Source of the DNA: Micromussa lordhowensis
Taxonomy: Eukaryota > Cnidaria > Anthozoa > Scleractinia > Lobophylliidae
DNA: 64,000 nt
NCBI GenBank assembly: GCA_964020085.1
Contig: OZ026601.1
Span: 9,386,835 to 9,450,834, forward strand
Direction: 5' to 3'
Shown: piece by piece, positions 38,101 through 48,823 of the stretch
How positions within the stretch are numbered: position 1 is the first letter of the stretch
Layout: the number at the start of each line of letters is the position of its first letter
Position numbers and translations under genes: made by a program
The notes under the pieces: generated by a model
Told to the model about the DNA's origin: nothing
The model's database searches: none
What the model saw: the letters and a program-made list of their open reading frames with translations, nothing else

Positions 38101-38407
38101 GTCATATTCACAAGAAATTTAAATTTTTTTTTTTTACTAAAACTCAGTGGGTATGATCTGATGTTAGAGTCCCTAGGTAATCAAATCGGACTTATCCCAA
38201 TATATACTGATCTTAATAGCTTTGGCTCACCTTCTGAGAGTCGTCCCAAAACATTGTTCGCTTTTTCGCCGTTTGTTGTTTAGTGTCGGCTATTTTTTGA
38301 TCTTGATGTTTCTTTTTTCCTTGGCCTCCGCCTATCTCCGCCTCGCTCAGGAGTCTTTCCTTCGATGACTGAAGACAATCTCGGACAGACCTACTCGACC
38401 AAATCAC
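32181..38407 (-). CDS. BOLL: BOULE/DAZ-family RNA-binding protein (RRM), most exons
   Basis: DAZ-family proteins bind mRNA 3'UTRs and promote translation in germ cells (family knowledge). Well-supported exons: 38407-38231 (59 aa, Lys/Gln-rich N-terminus), 36752-36645, 36436-36345 and 35711-35657. They join in phase and give one RRM with RNP2 RIFVGGI (residues 86-92) and RNP1 KGYGFVTF (125-132); KGYGFVTF is the DAZ-family form, unlike Musashi. Terminal exon 32303-32181 has a clean acceptor and ends VPQYYYLYY-stop, like the Gln/Tyr/Pro-rich C-termini of the family. Small exons 33718-33694, 33606-33584, 33055-33022 and 32688-32666 have AG/GT borders and keep phase, reading for example PDQQVVTMPVA then YYTAVNQ into APQMPTIQLP. 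They are less certain. The exon for the last RRM strand (the LNIGPA region in relatives), expected between 33719 and 35656, was not found. An alternative ATG-only first exon may lie at 37258. Confidence 0.8.
33379..33561 (-). CDS. Unrecognised 60-aa open frame in BOULE intron
   Basis: The frame includes FGCDCRFISLPIPAEDTINA, EKDIPGAKLLGETEELCGVN and KKMAFVV-stop. It runs in the BOULE direction between two predicted microexons, but its frame and a strong donor at 33583 argue that it is intronic. It could be a fragment of another gene. Function unknown. Confidence 0.25.
   Translation of the reverse strand: MRDIKFGCDCRFISLPIPAEDTINAILTEKDIPGAKLLGETEELCGVNVAGEIKKMAFVV
34142..35033 (+). mobile_element. 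0.9-kb hAT-like non-autonomous element, copy 1
   Basis: The ends CAGGGCTCAAAATAA and TTATTTTGAGCCCTG are exact 15-bp inverted repeats. TTACC stands directly outside both ends as a 5-bp target duplication. Subterminal regions are dense in GACCGGCC/GTCCGG motifs. There is no coding frame. It is in a BOULE intron. Confidence 0.85.
35049..35348 (+). CDS. Unrecognised 99-aa open frame
   Basis: The part from about 35106 (ITRRALGSSRKLGGAADHLM, then ICTVGMACKLFLTSMADKFV, ending TEWTKKKRIK) has a composition like protein-coding DNA, and GC content is higher than around it. It starts just outside the 34142-35033 element, in sense opposite to BOULE and inside its intron. It may be a captured exon or chance; no domain was seen. 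Confidence 0.25.
   Translation: MAKFYINTLFPTKLSELCSMIITRRALGSSRKLGGAADHLMDGSELRICQIPDVIERRRAKLICTVGMACKLFLTSMADKFVTEEFLLLTEWTKKKRIK
37236..37260 (-). promoter_or_regulatory. Possible alternative BOULE first exon ending in its start codon
   Basis: On the minus strand CATCGAAATG is followed directly by GTAAGC, a good donor, with the ATG at 37260-37258. Splicing to the exon at 36752 would give Met-Ala-Tyr-Val-Ser in phase. This would make a short N-terminus without the 59-residue Lys/Gln-rich first exon, more like known BOULE proteins. It is inferred from splice signals only. Confidence 0.4.
37632..37832. mobile_element. Mutator-like MITE, 201 bp
   Basis: TAGCCTGCATAGCTTGGCGG at the left faces CCGCCAAGCTACACAGGCTA at the right. 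The flanking 9-mers TCTAGTTAC and TCTACTTGT agree at 6 of 9 positions, a possible decayed duplication. It is in BOULE intron 1 and shares termini with the two elements at 39 kb. Confidence 0.7.
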
Positions 38408-39015
38408 CGTACTATATGAAAATCGTCCAAAAATTGGCCGAAAATGATGTGTTCCGAGTGTTCGAATACAGTAAAGTGGACAGTTTGTTCAAGCGGCTCA
38501 AATATCAGTAACAAGATTGACTGAAGTTTTTCACACCTTTACAAATTGGCGAAGACTTTTAGCCACCTTTTAAAATAAAAGCTTAAAAAGACTTTCTACA
38601 CATAGAAACAGATATTAGCTCTCGTTATTACAAGCTTTTTAACATTTAACATTTTGAATCCCTGAAAAGTACCAGAATCCACTTTTGGGCGTGGCTACCA
38701 ATTTTCGTGACGTTGGCTGGGCTAATGTCACGTTCCACGCAAAGCGCTAAATGCTCTGTTTATTTGCGGTTTGATCTTCCTACTAAGCAGCGCCAAAAAT
38801 ATGATTGGGTCATCATTTTCTACCTCTTAATGATTCAGCGAGAGCGCCATATAATGAATACGCAGATCTTCAGGAGTTGTCTAAAAAGCATCATTTTGTA
38901 AGCTCTGGAAGTCTGTAATGTGATACTTTTAAATCACCACGCTCATTTTTTTTATAGTCCGTAACTGTTAAGCGCCACGTTTATTAATTTTAATATAACG
39001 TGTTTCCGTCAGTTT

Positions 39016-39125
39016 AAGAGGACCTAGCCTGCGAAAACAGCCGTCCTTCTTCGCTCCCGGCCCGAGTGGCGTTTCGCGAGAAGGGAGCGAAGAAGGACGG
39101 CTGTTTTCGCAGGCTAAAGAGGACC
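39016..39125. mobile_element. 92-bp Mutator-like mini-element with perfect 9-bp target duplication
   Basis: The element 39025-39116 runs from TAGCCTGCGAAAACAGCCGT to its complement with arms of about 38 bp and a short centre. AAGAGGACC is present at 39016-39024 and again at 39117-39125. Confidence 0.85.
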
Positions 39126-39239
39126 AGGCATAAAAAATCTTAAGGTAGCCTGCGTAGCAAGTGTTCCTATGTGTTTTTAGCAAAAGGAAAATCCAGGATC
39201 GGCGAGCGAACGAGTTTTGGCCGCGCGAAAAATGAGGAG

Positions 39240-39745
39240 AGCGCAAAAAGTGAAGCGAGGAGGGGGAGAGAAACTGGAGATCTGCATCAAGCACAATATT
39301 ACAGCACAAGGAGCTTCTCGCAAAGAAGTCCAAGACAAAATCCTCAAAGAGATGTCGAAGGGAAAAGCAAAGACAGGCCTACACGGACTCCCAATGTGGT
39401 TTTTGTGGTCCCGTCGCATTATCAAAGCTTTTGCTCTTACAAGCATGTCTTTTAGCGATTTTCCTCTTTTGTAAGATATGATCGGAGGATTTTTAAAGAT
39501 AGTTTTCAGCAGAGGTTGGTTTTCTATGAAACTCCAGTGTTCCATCACGATTTGTTTAAGTTCCTTTACCGCAGGGTGGTATGTTGTGACGAAAGGCAAT
39601 ATTCTCTCTGCAGTATTATGTTTTTGCGGTTTAAGAGCCGATTGTCTTGAGTCAAAGGTAACCTCTGACAGGGAACTTTCTATATATTTCTTTGGATACC
39701 TGCGTGCTTCGAGGCGTCTTGTAAAGTTTGCAAGGCACTCTTCAA
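39240..39745 (-). pseudogene. Retroelement fragment (post-RT region, Penelope/LINE-like)
   Basis: The minus-strand frame reads ECLANFTRRLEARRYPKKYI, then LPFVTTYHPAVKELKQIV, then IFKNPPIISYKRGKSLKDML. This order resembles the stretch between reverse transcriptase and the C-terminal endonuclease in Penelope-like and related retroelements. RT motifs are absent. The family assignment is tentative. Confidence 0.5.
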
Positions 39746-39748
39746 ATG

Positions 39749-40021
39749 TTGCATTCTCGTCCCCAGAGGCCGCGCTCCTTTTGGTCAGCACCAAGAAATC
39801 ATGACCTCTGGCCAGGTCCAACACCGGAAGTCCACGATTCACGGACTTCCCGTCACTCTGCGCATGCTCAGAGTCGAGTCTGACAAATCTGATTGGTTCT
39901 GGTTTCAATCTATTGTGTTCACAAAGCCATTCAAAAACAGAATGTCGTTGAACCAGGCCAGAGGTCGTGGTTTCTTGGTGCTGACCAAAAGGAGCGCTGC
40001 CTCTGGGGACGAGAATGCAAA
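39749..40021. mobile_element. MITE nested in the Mutator-like element
   Basis: TGCATTCTCGTCCCCAGAGG at the left pairs with CCTCTGGGGACGAGAATGCA at the right, with homology extending about 65 bp inwards. AATGT stands outside both ends. It separates the helicase and retroelement fragments. Confidence 0.7.
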
Positions 40022-40059
40022 TGTTGTTTTTGAAGAGTTTGTTCTAAGCAGTCTTATTG

Positions 40060-40282
40060 TTTCGCCTTTGATAACAACAATCGAGCCTTTGTTTGCGACT
40101 GCAAGAAGTTGAAATATCAGGCTCTTTCCAAAGCCTGTTGGCAAAACTCCTAGTAGATCTCCTCCGCGCATTAACTGTAATATTGCAGATTTCTGTTCTT
40201 CCTTCAGTTCTCTATCAAAACCCTCCTGGGCCAAGAAATCGAGAGCTCTCTGTAAATCTTCCTCGTCATTCGCCATCTTGAA
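40060..40282 (-). pseudogene. RecQ-like DEAD-box helicase N-terminal fragment
   Basis: The minus-strand frame starting MANDEEDLQRALDFLAQEGF continues LKEEQKSAILQLMRGGDLLG and the Walker A sequence GVLPTGFGKS, as in RecQ-type helicases. It then breaks off, with no DEAD box, helicase C domain or zinc region. It appears to be a captured exon inside the Mutator-like element. Confidence 0.65.
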
Positions 40283-40394
40283 ATAGTCAATGACCAGCAA
40301 GAGTCGGGTTTCAATCATCTGTCGCTCGCCGATCCTGGGTTTTCCTTTCGCTAAAAACGCACAGGAACGCTTGCTACGCAGGCTAATCTTAAGG

Positions 40395-42710
40395 AGGAAC
40401 ATGCTAGTTGGTTCACGCTCAGACATCGTGTTTAAGGCCCCCCTCTCCCCTCCCCTTGGTTCTAAAAGCGTTTAGCTTTCGTGCATAGTCAAGCCCTTAC
40501 TATTTTCTTTCACGCGTAAAACTTTCGCGTGAAAGCAAATCGTAGGCGCCTGCATGCAGGCCAAAAGCTTGTCTGCTCCCAGGATGTTACGCCAAACTGA
40601 AAGATATACAGGATATATATACATTTTTTGAAATTCATTTCGCGATGAACAATCTGTTACAGGGCGAGGCCTTATCAGGGATTTTTGGAGAACGGGATAT
40701 TTAGGTGAAAAAGAATAAATACAAGATATTTTTGGATATGGGATTTTTAGATTAGATATCCTGAGATATGAAAACCGTTAATTTTTTCAATTGGAATAAA
40801 CGGGATAAGGGATGTTTAGGCCAAACATTGACGGGATGCGGGATACCCGCCTAGAGCACCTTACCCCCTCCCCCCCACCCTAATGCGGCCTCCGGGGCCT
40901 CCGCGTAGAAATTGGTGCTGAAAACGGCATGAAGCCAGACAATGTAAATGATTATATTATAGCTGTTTGACATCTGGTTCTCTAACCCAAGGAATATTTT
41001 TATCTTGCTTAAACTCATACCTTATTTTCACCAGAATTGATGATTCCATTCTCACTCTTCTTTACAGTTATGAACGTTGCAGGAGGCTAAAACAAGTCCT
41101 AGAGAAAATATTCAGCTTTGCAGACGTTTACACAAAACTTGTCAGACAAAGAATTCTAAGCATCTTCCAAATTAAGATCATCTGCAACAGAGTTCATTGC
41201 AACAAATAAACATCCCTCCTTGACTCCCTTTAGGTTGCACCTTGCGGCTGTTGCATCTCGGACTCGGGACTATCAAGCTAAGCCCCGCGCTCCGCCTTTC
41301 CCCGACGAAATGCGCTAGAGTCTGGTGATGAGAAAGTGCAAGGAAACGTCGCCCCGGAAATATTGTCATATTTGTTGTCAAAATCTACAAAAATGATGTA
41401 AGATACTGGCTGTTTACAATTTTCTCGGGCTAAAAATATCCTGAAAACGGTTCTTGAAAGGTGGAAAATGTGCGTTCCATTTGCTGGTTTACTACTTCCA
41501 GGCCTTTTGGCTTGGATCTCCTTTGATCCATATCCGTCCGGGAAAAAGTTGTGATAATGGAACGAGCGCATCCCGTGGAAATTTCCATTCGTGATTTGAC
41601 GCGTCCCATTTACTATAACTGTCGACCAGTCGGCTTTTCCGAGTAAATGGTAGACAACCACTGTCTCCCGTTGTAACACCTATCACATTAGTTTTTTAAG
41701 TTACCTATCAAACATTTGTAATCGATTCCTTTGTGACATATCGTTTGTTAGATGGTATTAAAAATGCAATAAGTGTGTAAGTAGAAAATGGGCGACACTT
41801 GACGACAGGCGTTATAAAACGTGAGTTATGATAATTCCATAGAGTACACATGCGCCCGTGTTGTGAAAAGGTGGCGCCCTTCATCGACTAATAAGTTGAA
41901 ACCGAAAGAAAGGAGAACGAAGACCAACACGGCGCACAACCATTGAGGCAGAGATGGATCTGACCTGGGCCTCTGTACTAAAGATCCTGTAAAAAAAGAA
42001 CATCCCTGTTGTCGTCCTTCGCAGCAGTCAGCGTTCTCAAGAATGGTGATTAAGTACGTGATTCAGACCTGATTCCTCTAATCTGTCCTCTAAGTCAGGC
42101 TAGGCACTGAATCTCCACCTCTGGGTAGGATAAAATTCAGGGTTTTGCTGTGAGTTTAGAAGGTTAAGTAGTCGGGTCCCTGAACTCTCCCTTCACTACT
42201 CCGTCGAGGCCGAACCCAGGCGGGAGAAGACAGAAAGTAACAACAGCAACCTTAATTCAGAAAGCTTAGCGTAGTCTTTATCTGGTTAAAACTAACCGCC
42301 AGCTGAAATCGCTAGCCGCCATCTGCAGATCGCGTATTTATATCATGAACTACTTGTTATTTGTACTTACTGGCTAAAATTCAAATCACTCGCTCAAATG
42401 ACAAATATTCTACGCTTTAACTAGGCCAAGTCGTCACAAGTAGCCATTCCTCGTTCCCAGTCTCCGGGACAATTTCACTTGGAAAATGAGCAAAATATTT
42501 TTTCTACATTTCTAAACCAGTTTTCGTTTATTGAATACTTCAAAAAACCAAAAACCGGGAAAAAATTTCATGCCATGTAAACCTTACCAAGAGACCATGA
42601 TCTAAGAGAACACCCCACCCCCCCCCCCCCCATACATGGGCATCATTCCATGATAATATTTTTCAATCTAATTTTAGCGCGTGGTCAAACTGCGAGGCTA
42701 TGTTAGGACG
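40395..42710. other. Intergenic stretch between BOULE and STT3B
   Basis: Apart from the repeat-like frame at 41240-41690 I see GC-rich low-complexity patches (about 40860-40900, CCCCCTCCCCCCC; 42616-42632, a run of C) and no gene. Promoters of the divergent pair could lie here, but none was identified. Confidence 0.4.
41240..41690 (-). repeat. Unrecognised repeat-like open frame
   Basis: The minus-strand frame 41679-41278 reads NFFPDGYGSKEIQAKRPG and THIFHLSRTVFRIFLARENC. Another frame overlaps with KWDASNHEWKFPRDALVP, suggesting a frameshifted coding remnant. Function not recognised; it may be a dispersed gene-like repeat. Confidence 0.3.
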
Positions 42711-42806
42711 TCGGATTCGGTCCGACGAAGGGCTAACGCTCGAAACGTCAGCTTCCGAATCTCTTTACGGTGGCCAATTCACACTATCAACCCAGTTGAT
42801 AAAACC
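42711..42806 (+). ncRNA. Degenerate hammerhead ribozyme motif and Penelope-type flank
   Basis: In order: GATTCGG (42714-42720), CCGACGA (42722-42728; canonical CTGATGA with two T-to-C changes), stem II AGGGC-TAAC-GCTC (42729-42741), GAAA (42742-42745), CGTC with the cleavage position after C42749, then CCGAATC (42755-42761), which pairs exactly with GATTCGG to form stem I. The very short ACGT stem III is typical of Penelope hammerheads. The change at the second base of the CTGATGA box probably abolishes activity. The following 45 bases match the right half of the 24905-25041 hairpin. Confidence 0.6.
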
Positions 42807-43778
42807 AAATTATCTATGGTAGGACAGACACCTGATTGGCCAATTTAGATGACGTAATAACATTTAACATACATACATAAATACATACTTTATACTTACT
42901 TTAACAGTTAATCAAACATGCAAAAACTTGCGCCTGAATTTTCTCTTGACTTTATTTAATTTGTTATCAACAAGTCATGCGTGGTTTAAGAATGCTTGGC
43001 CTTCTCCAGTCTTCTGCTGGTTTTAGTTACACGCTCATTAAGGTAATCTGTGTGCTCGGTATGGAAGCTGAATTCGTCATTTCAACGAGTAATTTAAATT
43101 ATAGCGCGCAGGTTACCCTGAATGCTCTCTTCTCTCGAGTTGGTTCGAGCCCTGACTGAACCAAAGGTTTCGAAAACCGGGAATTTGTTCCATTGTAAAT
43201 AGTTATTATTTAAGGCGGTGTCTGTGAAAAAATTGTTAACCGTAGGGCTTTGCCTCATAAGATTTTCCTACCCCTGGAGAAAATTGAAGATATCCGTCGT
43301 TCTTTCCCCTAGTCGACTCCAGGTCTGGGGGAAAAGCTGGTGAAATATGTTTACAACTTAGTGAGGTGCTTTGTTAGCAGACGCAAGCGTGAATGCGTTT
43401 CTCGCATTTTCTTTTTGTTTTAAATTGATATCAAAAATAAAGTTCAGACGTGGAAATTTGATAACTGACCCTTTATATGCGAGTTGCCCTTAGTTACAGA
43501 CTTCCGGACATTGGAGTGGCAGGTTTCTAGCCTTGCTCCGAGGGATTTACTTTGGGTACTCCAATTTTCCTCCAACATTTCCAATTTAACCTGATTCTGC
43601 TCCCTGTCTCAATACTTTAATTTATTTTAGACAGCCGGAAGCCTTGTTTGCTCGCTAGCGCTATTTTGCAGGTGCAAGTGGCCATTCATTATGCCAAAGG
43701 CTGCGGGAGACTGGCACTACTTTACAGCTGGTAACCGCTGATTGGTCAAGCTGCAAAAACGTGGCCCTTGATTCCAAA

Positions 43779-46700
43779 ATGGAGGTCGAACTTAGGGAAG
43801 CGTCTGGCTCAAAAGACAGGAAAATCAACAGTGCAGAGGGAAAAACACAGACGATAGGCTGGCAGTCCTTGCTAACTTTCACCATCCTTTCTTTGGCATG
43901 GCTGGTGGGTTTCGCAAGCCGGCTTTTTGCTGTGATACGGTTCGAGAGCATTATCCACGAGTTCGACCCTTGGTAAGAAATAAGCCAAGCGGCTTTTAGT
44001 TTACGACCTTTTTCGCCCTCTCCTTGAGTGTCATCCTTCAAAGTGAACTTTTCCCTTGCAGTGAATATATTCCTCAAGTCTTTGAAATCGCAAAAGAAAA
44101 TTATCGCGCTTTGTCCAGGTTAACTGAGCTGGTCACATGTTTTTAAATATTTGACATTTTAAACTTAAAGCATTAAACTTCAATTCATTTCTGCATTTAA
44201 GCTTACTCAAAAGAAAAATACCCCAATATTACCAAAAATGTGAAGCTTACGGTACGTTATTTTTCTAGCATGGAGTGATTTTTTATTTTCGCTTTGATCG
44301 TTAACAGTTGGTTTATAGTTTCAGGAAGTCGCATATATTTTGAAGTCGGTTTAAATTTAGTTCAGAGAAGTGCAAACGGTGACAATATATATTCCTTCAG
44401 TTCAGCTGTTGCCTGTGTTGTCTTGGACACAAAGATTGGGAAGAGGTAGTTTGTAAATTAGGCGCCGGGAATTTAAGAGCGTTTTGCGATATCGCGATCT
44501 TTGTCGGCGGGCTTGTTTGCCGCTAAATCCAGGAGATCGTTGTTTGTACAAACAAACGGGATCTACAGTATATAGATCACTAAATTGAAAGACAGGTACA
44601 CCGTTGTCTTTTTAAAAACCTAGAACAAAGTTTATGCAGGTACTATCAAGAATGCAATAGAAATTATGGAGATTCTAAAGTTGACGTTTCTTACCACTGA
44701 AAAAGGTCTTTACCTTGATTTACATTTTTTTTAAAGTAATAAATAAATTTACATGAGCTAGGTATGTGCTGCTGTGACAGTTTTGGCTCATAGCACCCAA
44801 CCCTACGCCCTTGGCATTGACTTATGATGTTTGTACGTATACTATATTTTTGAGTGGTAGCTTCTAAAGTTACATTCAGTGCAGGATTTAGCAAGTCTTG
44901 AGCAGATGTTCAAGTGGTTTTTGTTGTGGTTTTGTCTGTGATCTGATAGAGATACAAAGGTTAAAAACTAGAAGAATATCACAGTCATAAAGCACTGTTA
45001 GGACTGATCGTTACCGGTAGTCATTATGGACAACCAGACCAGAAGTTGTGTTTCTAGGATCGTCGATTTCATGAACATTATTTTGCTGAAGTTTACCTTG
45101 TGATTATCGAAACAAACGTCTGAGAATTTTCAATTCACAGCCAATAGTCTTTCATGATCTAGTTGCTGTTTATATTGATATGCCACTGAATTGAGGAATG
45201 GATACAATATTCTGGCCAAGAGGGCGATATGACATATGTATACCAATTATTATTTTTCTAGCCGAGAATTTTTTTTGTCAATTATGTGGTTAGGTTAGAG
45301 TCATTTCTTATTTTATCAGCTTCTTTCCCCATAGATGAGATAACTCAAAATGAAGTCTCTCAGAAAAAAAAGTGCCAACACAATGTTCCCCTCAGAAATA
45401 ACCTGGCTTTTCTTTATCCTCATCAAGAAGAGTCATTTTTCTTCCAAATGCCCTGAGAAATATCAAAACTTCAAACAATGTTAGCAGATGCAGCTCCTCT
45501 GAAGTGAACCCTGTGGAAGATCTTGTCAGTAGAGAAGGCTAGGGGTGTGCGATTGTTAATGCACAGAGGAATGGGCCTTATTTCCCTTATGCTGATGTTC
45601 TTAAAACCTTTTTGTACGTGATCGCAGCAGTAAAATACATGTGGCTCAGGCCAGCACAGTTAGAAGCATTGGACATGAAAGGGCATGCTAAAAGGATCCT
45701 TAGCTTGCACAACACTTAAAATTTTCATGCCAGGCGACAAAATTAATTCACATTTTTTTTATCACGTGTGACATCTGGTTGAAAATGGATGTCACAAATT
45801 GGCAAAAAAACAAGATTACTATTTGCTGTAGCTAAGCTTGCTTTGGAGTGTTTTTTTTATGACTTCAAATGAGATACTACAGTTAAAAAAAACAAAATCA
45901 TAATTGCGGGCGACCAGCGGAGCCCGCAATCCTAATCTCAACATTGGTTTCAAACGCATGCGCGGCAGTTATATAGCCTTGCAGTGATTCGAATTTAGCA
46001 AAAAAAGTCGTCCTTCCAAATATTTGTCCCTAGGGACACTAAGAACCAATGAAATGAAAGGACGTAATAATTTTAGCACAGGCGCTTTGACCACGCGAGA
46101 CAAACACGAAGCAGCAGTAATTTGAGCACAGGCGTTCTGACCGCTAGAAACCAACACCAAGCAGAAGACAATTCTCACCAAAGCATAGCTGTTTCACCTT
46201 CCATAGTCAATGATCTTTAATGTAGTTGAAGGGCTCAAATAATATGTAAATTTAGCCTTCTTGAAACTAAGAATGTCAAGAATCACGTGCAGTTCATGCA
46301 GAAGTGGCGGTCCAGGTCGCGGTCCATAAATTGGAATGCACACAACACAATTTTATCACGTGGACGACGTCTATTTCGTCGCAGAATCACGTGCAGCTCT
46401 TGCATAGCTGGCGCGCCGTCCAATCAAAATCGAGCGTGTGAACTTGTGATCGGAACGTTTCCTGTCCGTGTCTGTTGTTGTCATTTTGTCAAACCCAACA
46501 CAAAATAGAACTAGATAAGTGTATAATCAAACTGGTGTTACTGTTTCACAACGTCAGTAAAACCACTCTTAGGTCCCTTTGTCTCGTTTATGGGAAAACA
46601 ATCACCCACACTATGCAACCCTTTATTGCCCTGCAAATATAAATGCCCAAAATGGAAAAAGAACACAACGCCACTGTTTTACAATGAATTCGTTAACCTC

Positions 46701-48790
46701 AGTGAAACAAATCATGCATAGCCCTCGCCCGCACTTCCTAACCTGTGGTTATTACTAGTTTGTAGGTTATATTTGTAGCAGCCTCTACAAAAATTGCTTG
46801 CAACATGTGCAAGCTTATATAGTGCCAAAAAACTGGTATTGATTTCTCTTCTTTGGCAAAAAAAAACCAAACAATCCAGTGTCTCCACCATGACAGAGCA
46901 GTTACATGTAGTATAACTTGTTCATCTACTCCTCTACAGGTTCAACTATCGCTCCACCCACCATCTTGTCTCTCATGGCTTTTACAACTTTTTGAACTGG
47001 TTTGATGAGAGAGCATGGTATCCACTGGGCAGGATTGTTGGGGGAACTGTAAGTCGTGTACTTGTTATTCAGCTTCTCCTTGTATTCAAGTCTTTACACT
47101 GTTTAAAAACAAAAAATAACCAGTGGAAATTACAAAAACAAGAAAATGCAATGATTCTGGCTTGCAAACAACCACATGTAGGGTCCTTTCCTTTCCATTC
47201 CCCATTTCCTTCCTCATTTAAAAAATAACAGATTTTTGGTTGAATGGGAAGTGTCCCTGATCTACCTAGTGTGCTAAAACGAAGCCCTAAAACTTGATAC
47301 TGGTACTAGTCTGACTGGTACTTTTCTAAGAACATTGTTTGTAGCTGAGAAGGACTGACGTACATGTAAAAACTATCACATGGACCACTGCTGGACATGT
47401 GCCATAACCATGATAAAGTTAACTTAACTTGCTGACTTGCTGTTGAAATTTTGTTAATGTAACAGTAACACTGAAGCTAAAGTGCCATATATACTGTTGA
47501 TTGTTTGATTGGTTGATTATTTGCAGTATCTAAATCTTTCTGTATTTAATATTTTTTGTCAGGTGTATCCAGGCTTGATGTTGACTTCAGCTTCAGTTCA
47601 CTGGATTCTTAACACTCTCCATATCACAGTGCACATCAGAGATGTGTGCGTTTTTCTGGCACCAATGTTTAGGTAAGTTGGATCAAGTTATTTCATTAAC
47701 TTAAGTTTGTTGGTCAAATGATAATTCACTTATTATAACACCTCAAAATTCTTGAATCAGATTCGTTATAAACAAGCCCCATTTTTAGAATTCATTGGAT
47801 AGTTTTCTTTTTGTGTCTTCCTTTGTTATTGGACAATTATGCGTCTTGTGTTGTCAGGGCTCGAAAAAACCTTGAATTCCAGCTTTCCCTCAGGACAAGT
47901 AGGCCTCAAAGTTTGCTTGTCTAAGGCAAGTCTTAGTTTTGCTATTTTAGTAATTTACATGTAGTTGGCAAACAACTTGCCCATTGGGCAAGTGGGGATG
48001 AAAAGTTACCTGCCCAGAAGGGAAATCATCTTGTCTTGGACTGGACAACTGGATGGCACTTTTTTCGAGCCCTGATTATTAGACAGTAATGCAACTGTAC
48101 ATCATTAGTATTTAATGTGGGTAGTGAATATCTTTTTGGTTTACCTCCTTAGTGGTCTTACAGCTATAGCAACATACTTGCTGACCAAGGAACTGTGGAA
48201 TGATCGTGCTGGCCTCTTTGCTGCTTGTTTCATAGCAATAGGTTAGTAACAAAATTCTGAAGAACAATTTTTAGTCATTCATCTTACATGTACTGTATAT
48301 TTATACACTGCACTGATATGGTTATACCTGTCATCCATGTATGCTGTACTGATGTGGGAAGCATGGTCAAATGTGTCCCAAAAAAAATAGTAAGAAAACT
48401 TTCAGTAGAGTACAAACATGTAGAGCTGTAGAGGTCGTACAGGAGCCAAAAAACTCTTCGCAAAATTTCCAGAATATTGTGTGCCGGGTATAGGCATGGT
48501 GGCCTAAATAGGCTAATGGCCTAATAATTGCCTACTGTGCACTAGATGTGTTCTATTTTGACCCCTGGTCAGGGCCCATGCATTGTGCTTGTCTCCACCC
48601 AGGTGTATAAATGGGGACCAGCAAATTTAGTGCTAAGAAGTACTTACTGTGATTGACCAGTATCCTGTTAAGGGGATTGTAGAAATACATGTACATGTAA
48701 GTCCTTATCGCTAGTAATGTCACAGAAACTTTGATAAGCTCCAGTAGCTATGAAACTCTTTGGCCCAACGTAGACTATAATTTTATATGA

Positions 48791-48823
<33 letters not shown>

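Larger units (their letters stand above)
39137..40394 (-). mobile_element. 1.24-kb Mutator-like element carrying gene fragments (Pack-MULE-like)
   Basis: Element 39146-40385 begins TAGCCTGCGTAGCAAG and ends with the matching complement. The terminal repeats of about 65 bp include GTTCCT, TTTTTAGC and GATCGGCGAGCG-like stretches. ATCTTAAGG flanks it perfectly at 39137-39145 and 40386-40394, a 9-bp duplication typical of Mutator-like elements. Inside are a RecQ-like helicase fragment, a retroelement fragment and a nested MITE. No transposase was seen, so it would need one in trans. Confidence 0.8.
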
